From contig OZ026835.1 of assembly GCA_964023205.1 (NCBI GenBank), positions 39,095,083 to 39,159,082 of the forward strand: a DNA stretch of 64,000 bases, read 5' to 3'. Under the pieces are notes generated by a model, which saw only the letters and a list, made by a program, of their open reading frames with translations, made no database searches and was not told the origin of the DNA. Of this stretch, positions 60,870-64,000 are shown one piece after another. The DNA is from Lutraria lutraria. Its lineage: Eukaryota > Mollusca > Bivalvia > Venerida > Mactridae. Every line of letters begins with the position of its first letter. Within the stretch, counting starts at the first letter, position 1. A program made the translations under genes and the position numbers.

Positions 60870-62320
60870 TTTGTAGTACAAGTGGTCAGGTGAAAAATCC
60901 TTCCCAATAGCATTCCACGGGAACACGTTTTTACTTTGAATAAAACAAACACTTTCCACCTGTCCAACGAAGACTTGACAACAAGCCAGTCAACTTCTGT
61001 TATTACCTATGTAGTGTCCTCTGTTATGTATGGTCCTGTGTTTTGGCTAGAGTTAAGCTTGGGATAAAGGTTAGATATTTAGCACGTGTTTTTTCTATAA
61101 ATCATTGTCTTATATTTAAAGGAAACTCAAACTTAGGGATGAGAATGTTTGAATTGTCCATTTATGTAGTATTTTTAACTGGAACGAAATTCATAAATTG
61201 TGCTCTAATTACATCAATAAAAACTCGAAACAATGTAGATATACTATACCTCACTAAATCTGATAAGGATCACTTGCGGTATAGTGAATGTTTCTTAATC
61301 TTAATAATTACTACTGTTGATTCGTTTGATCAAAATCCGGTCTTTCAAGCATCATTTTGCCAGTGCAAAATATGAAACAAATGATGTCCATTAAAGCATA
61401 TCTGTATGTTATATATTTGTTTGTACGGACTATTCAAGCATTAAATAAGCGACTATTGTCAAAATGTAGTATATCAAATAAGCTATACTGTATCATACAA
61501 TGTATCAGAAGTCTCAAATGTCTAGAAAAAACAACTTACTGGTAGCCTTTGTGGACAGGTAGCATTTCGAGGAGATAAAACCCCATTTACCAGTCGAAAC
61601 ATTGCTGTACTCATACTACTAATATTATGAATACTCATGTGTTTGCTACATTGATTAAAATAATTCATATTCCCCAGATTCGTTCAGTGTAGATTGAAGA
61701 AAAATCTTAAACATTTGAGAATTTAATCCAAATTAATGCATCGTATGTGGAACTATAAAGTGCGATATTTACCGTCGATAAGAAAATGTATTATCATGAT
61801 AATACTATTAAACTGATTTAGGTCACGTGATAACATAGAAAGGAGTAAGATTTTCTTGGAACTAGAATAAAAAATACAAGGTTATTTTGGCGATTAACTA
61901 TTCGTCGTAGACAAGTGCAAATTGTATTATAAGTGCGTTACAGCAATATTCCCATTCTGCGACACAGTTACAAGTTACTTACAACATATCAGTGTCATCT
62001 TGAGACGTATAAGTTACAGACGGGGATTAAGCTAACTGAATATATCATTTATCATTCAGACATTGATTTATTGTAACTTCTTGTTGTACTTACATCTGAA
62101 AAATGGCTTAAGTGGCATATACTTAATTCCCTAATTGGAAAAAGTCGTCTGGAAGTCCATTTTTTATCACGGAAATCCGTAGTCATCTACCATGTACAAT
62201 GTACAAAATATAACATATTGTATATGGTTAAAATATGGACTGGCTTTACGTAACTAACTATTAGTTTAGTCTGGTTTGACGCGCAAATGTCTATATCCCC
62301 GCAAGGGGATAGATAGATGG
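60870..62320. other. No gene seen
   Basis: It includes a 110-codon plus-strand frame (61043-61375) with no recognised domain and a second frame overlapping its end. Neither has support beyond length. Confidence 0.45.
62290..62312. other. Short GC-rich hairpin
   Basis: CTATATCCCCGCAAGGGGAT then AG forms a stem of about eight pairs with a four-base loop, isolated in AT-rich DNA. It may be the end of a repeat like the one at 51.5-51.7 kb. Confidence 0.4.
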
Positions 62321-62326
62321 ATGCAA

Positions 62327-62410
62327 TTGTTAAACTAGTTCCTGTCTCATGGGGCAGTGCAAGTCTGTGTAACGTGCAAGTCTGTTTCCAAGAGAACCTT
62401 CGATATTTTT
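62327..62410 (-). repeat. Dispersed repeat E, short fragment
   Basis: GTTAAACTAGTTCCTGTCTC and GGGGCAGTGCAAGTCTGTGT match the centre of repeat E read in reverse. A short internal doubling (GTGCAAGTCTGTNT twice) is visible. Weak. Confidence 0.35.
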
Positions 62411-62555
62411 ATATAAGTTAATTAAGTATAATTGTTTTCGTAGTGAATATTAATTATATTAAAGCTCCCTCTTTGTAGTTGTCTTAAGTTCGGCATATTG
62501 CTGTTTTAAAATCAAATAAGCGTTGATCGGGTATGAATGAAAATTGTGATTAAAT

Positions 62556-62783
62556 ACCGCGGTAGTCCAGCGGTTAGTGCCCAGGTCTTGTAACCAGTAT
62601 TGCAGTTATAATGGGCGGCCGGTGCACATAGTTGTCCTAGCTGCATTAATCTAACCTTCCAGGGAGGAAATCAACATTTTCAAGAATTTTCATAGAAGGT
62701 TATGACCTGCAACGACCGTGAATCGAACCCGGATGGCCGGGTACAAGTCCAGCACACCAATCACCGTACCACGGTCGCGGCTC
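62556..62783. repeat. Two facing tRNA-like heads around a SINE body
   Basis: The minus-strand head (62709-62783) is well formed: box A region ACCGTGGTACGGTGATTGGT and box B TCCGGGTTCGATTCAC. Its body (62625-62708) carries ATAACCTTCTATGAAAAT. On the plus strand, 62556-62600 has ACCGCGGTAGTCCAGCGGTT, an A-box region very like that of the first head, so the block is bounded by inverted tRNA-like sequences. See the findings. Confidence 0.6.
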
Positions 62784-62789
62784 TATATT

Positions 62790-64000
62790 ACCGAGTAGAA
62801 ATTCTCTGATAAGGTGACTGGAACCAACGTTTTATGCCATGTCATTAAATCTCTTACGATACACTTCCATATAAGGAGGTATTTATGCAAAATCTGATGG
62901 GAAATTTAACATGGAAATTGAATCATTTTTATGTTGGAGGTCATTAAATAAATCTCCGAGACCATTCGAGAACATCTTCAACAGAGTGTACAGTATACAT
63001 ACTGATGTACCACGCGAAAGAACAATGACGATGTCGATATTCTGACGAACCAAAAAAAGACAAAAAGGTTATTTCCAGAGTCTATTTAATGGAAACAGTT
63101 CATGATATGCCCGAAATGAATAAAACAACATAGAAGCCTTTGTTCCCTGGTTTGCCAGTCCATTCATTAAGTGCAAAGTGTCCCTTATTTACTCGTATAA
63201 AGAAAAGTGGTTCTTGTTAGGCCCTTACTTGGTACATTGTCCTAAATAGGAGATGGTAATCAAATTTGGAACTCTACCAATTTATCCTCGGTTACTTGTT
63301 GACACATTTTCTGTACCGGAATACTGATTCATTGTTTTAATCGAAACTTCATTTGTCTTAGGTGTTAACCTCGTCCAAATAAGGAGCTTGATAAATATCA
63401 AATTGTCGGGGAAATATTTTACACAACCTCCTAATTGCAACTAGTTCAATACAGTTCGTTGGGAACTTATAACGACCAATATCGTTGAAATGAACCATTA
63501 ATTGTTCGGAAATAAACAAAATAAGCCATTAACACTCTCAAGCTGTGACGACTTCGTCTGAAAAAGTACTTCGCTCATTTATTATTCCGTACCTTCAACC
63601 TCCACTGTGTAGAAAACAGTTGCTTTTAATAAAAGCGGGAAAATCTCAGAGATTTCAGGAAAATATATTGCAAATAAAGCGAAAAAAACTCATATTGTAA
63701 CCGATTCATTCAAATCAGCTTTACAAATATAGTATTGCTTTGGCTGAATATTTCATTAAAGGCAAATAATTGCCAATTAATGAATGTCAGTTTATCAATA
63801 CGGTTCCTTGATAACGTTTGAGGGTAACGTGTTATTATCACTAAACTGCAAGAACAGCACTTTAGCATTTTATATATCTAGTTTCGGTTTCCGTCTTGGA
63901 AAAAGGGAGTACATCTCTTATTACGTACTCTCGCAACCTTTTTGTCTTCTTTGGAATTCGATTACTGTACATGACGTAAGCAAGTTGCATTAGGATTGTT
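62790..64000. other. No gene seen
   Basis: AT-rich to the window edge. The last frame (63784-63993) shows no domain. Confidence 0.5.

Noticed and set aside
61043..61375. 110-codon ORF as a gene
   Set aside because: No domain, splice signal or repeat support; such lengths can arise by chance in 64 kb read in six frames.
1..64000. A new defence system, gene cluster or operon
   Set aside because: Only one certain gene is present, and nothing suggests co-ordinated genes. The unusual content is in the repeats.

Overview
The window reads as a stretch of AT-rich, gene-poor nuclear DNA from an invertebrate. A mollusc, probably a bivalve, is the best guess. The reasons are the very low coding density, the many tRNA-headed SINE-like pieces with degenerate A and B boxes, the many TA-flanked MITEs, relics of Tc1, Harbinger and LINE elements, and two dispersed repeats (about 18.24-18.56 kb and 51.5-51.7 kb) of a kind I associate with bivalve genomes. 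The taxon is an inference. No bacterial or viral gene organisation is visible.

Only one gene is certain: a complete, uninterrupted rhodopsin-class G-protein-coupled receptor of 366 residues on the minus strand (29835-30935). It keeps the helix landmarks of the class but has EKY in place of DRY and lacks the NP pair of NPxxY. Two other reading frames may be real but are unproven: an 89-codon ORF at 49001-49270 followed by AATAAA, which could be a terminal exon, and a 175-codon ORF at 45131-45658. Most other short ORFs look like chance.

Layout: 1-8.8 kb is non-coding DNA with copies of three repeat families. 8.8-9.6 kb holds a diverged local repeat array. 10-25 kb is the repeat-rich part: two MITE families (A and B), one hybrid MITE that joins them, an inverted pair of TTAA-flanked elements (12.9 and 23.4 kb), a LINE C-terminal relic (15.9-16.2 kb), SINE pieces, a 35-bp minisatellite (22.7-23.0 kb) and a GC-rich island (24.44-24.96 kb). 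29-31 kb is the receptor and its downstream flank. 31-53 kb is mostly featureless. 53.8-54.45 kb is a dead Tc1-type transposase. 54.7-55.0 kb is a pogo-like MITE. 55.5-56.1 kb resembles the DNA downstream of the receptor. 58.6-60.9 kb is a dead PIF/Harbinger-type transposon with long terminal inverted repeats. 62.5-62.8 kb has two tRNA-like heads facing each other.

The genes do not form a pathway. The story is one receptor gene in a landscape built by non-autonomous DNA transposons. Three MITE groups share ends of the form CAGT-n-(A)AACC and a TA target, and one element is a hybrid of two of them, which hints that a single transposase may have moved them all. All repeat alignments were done by eye.
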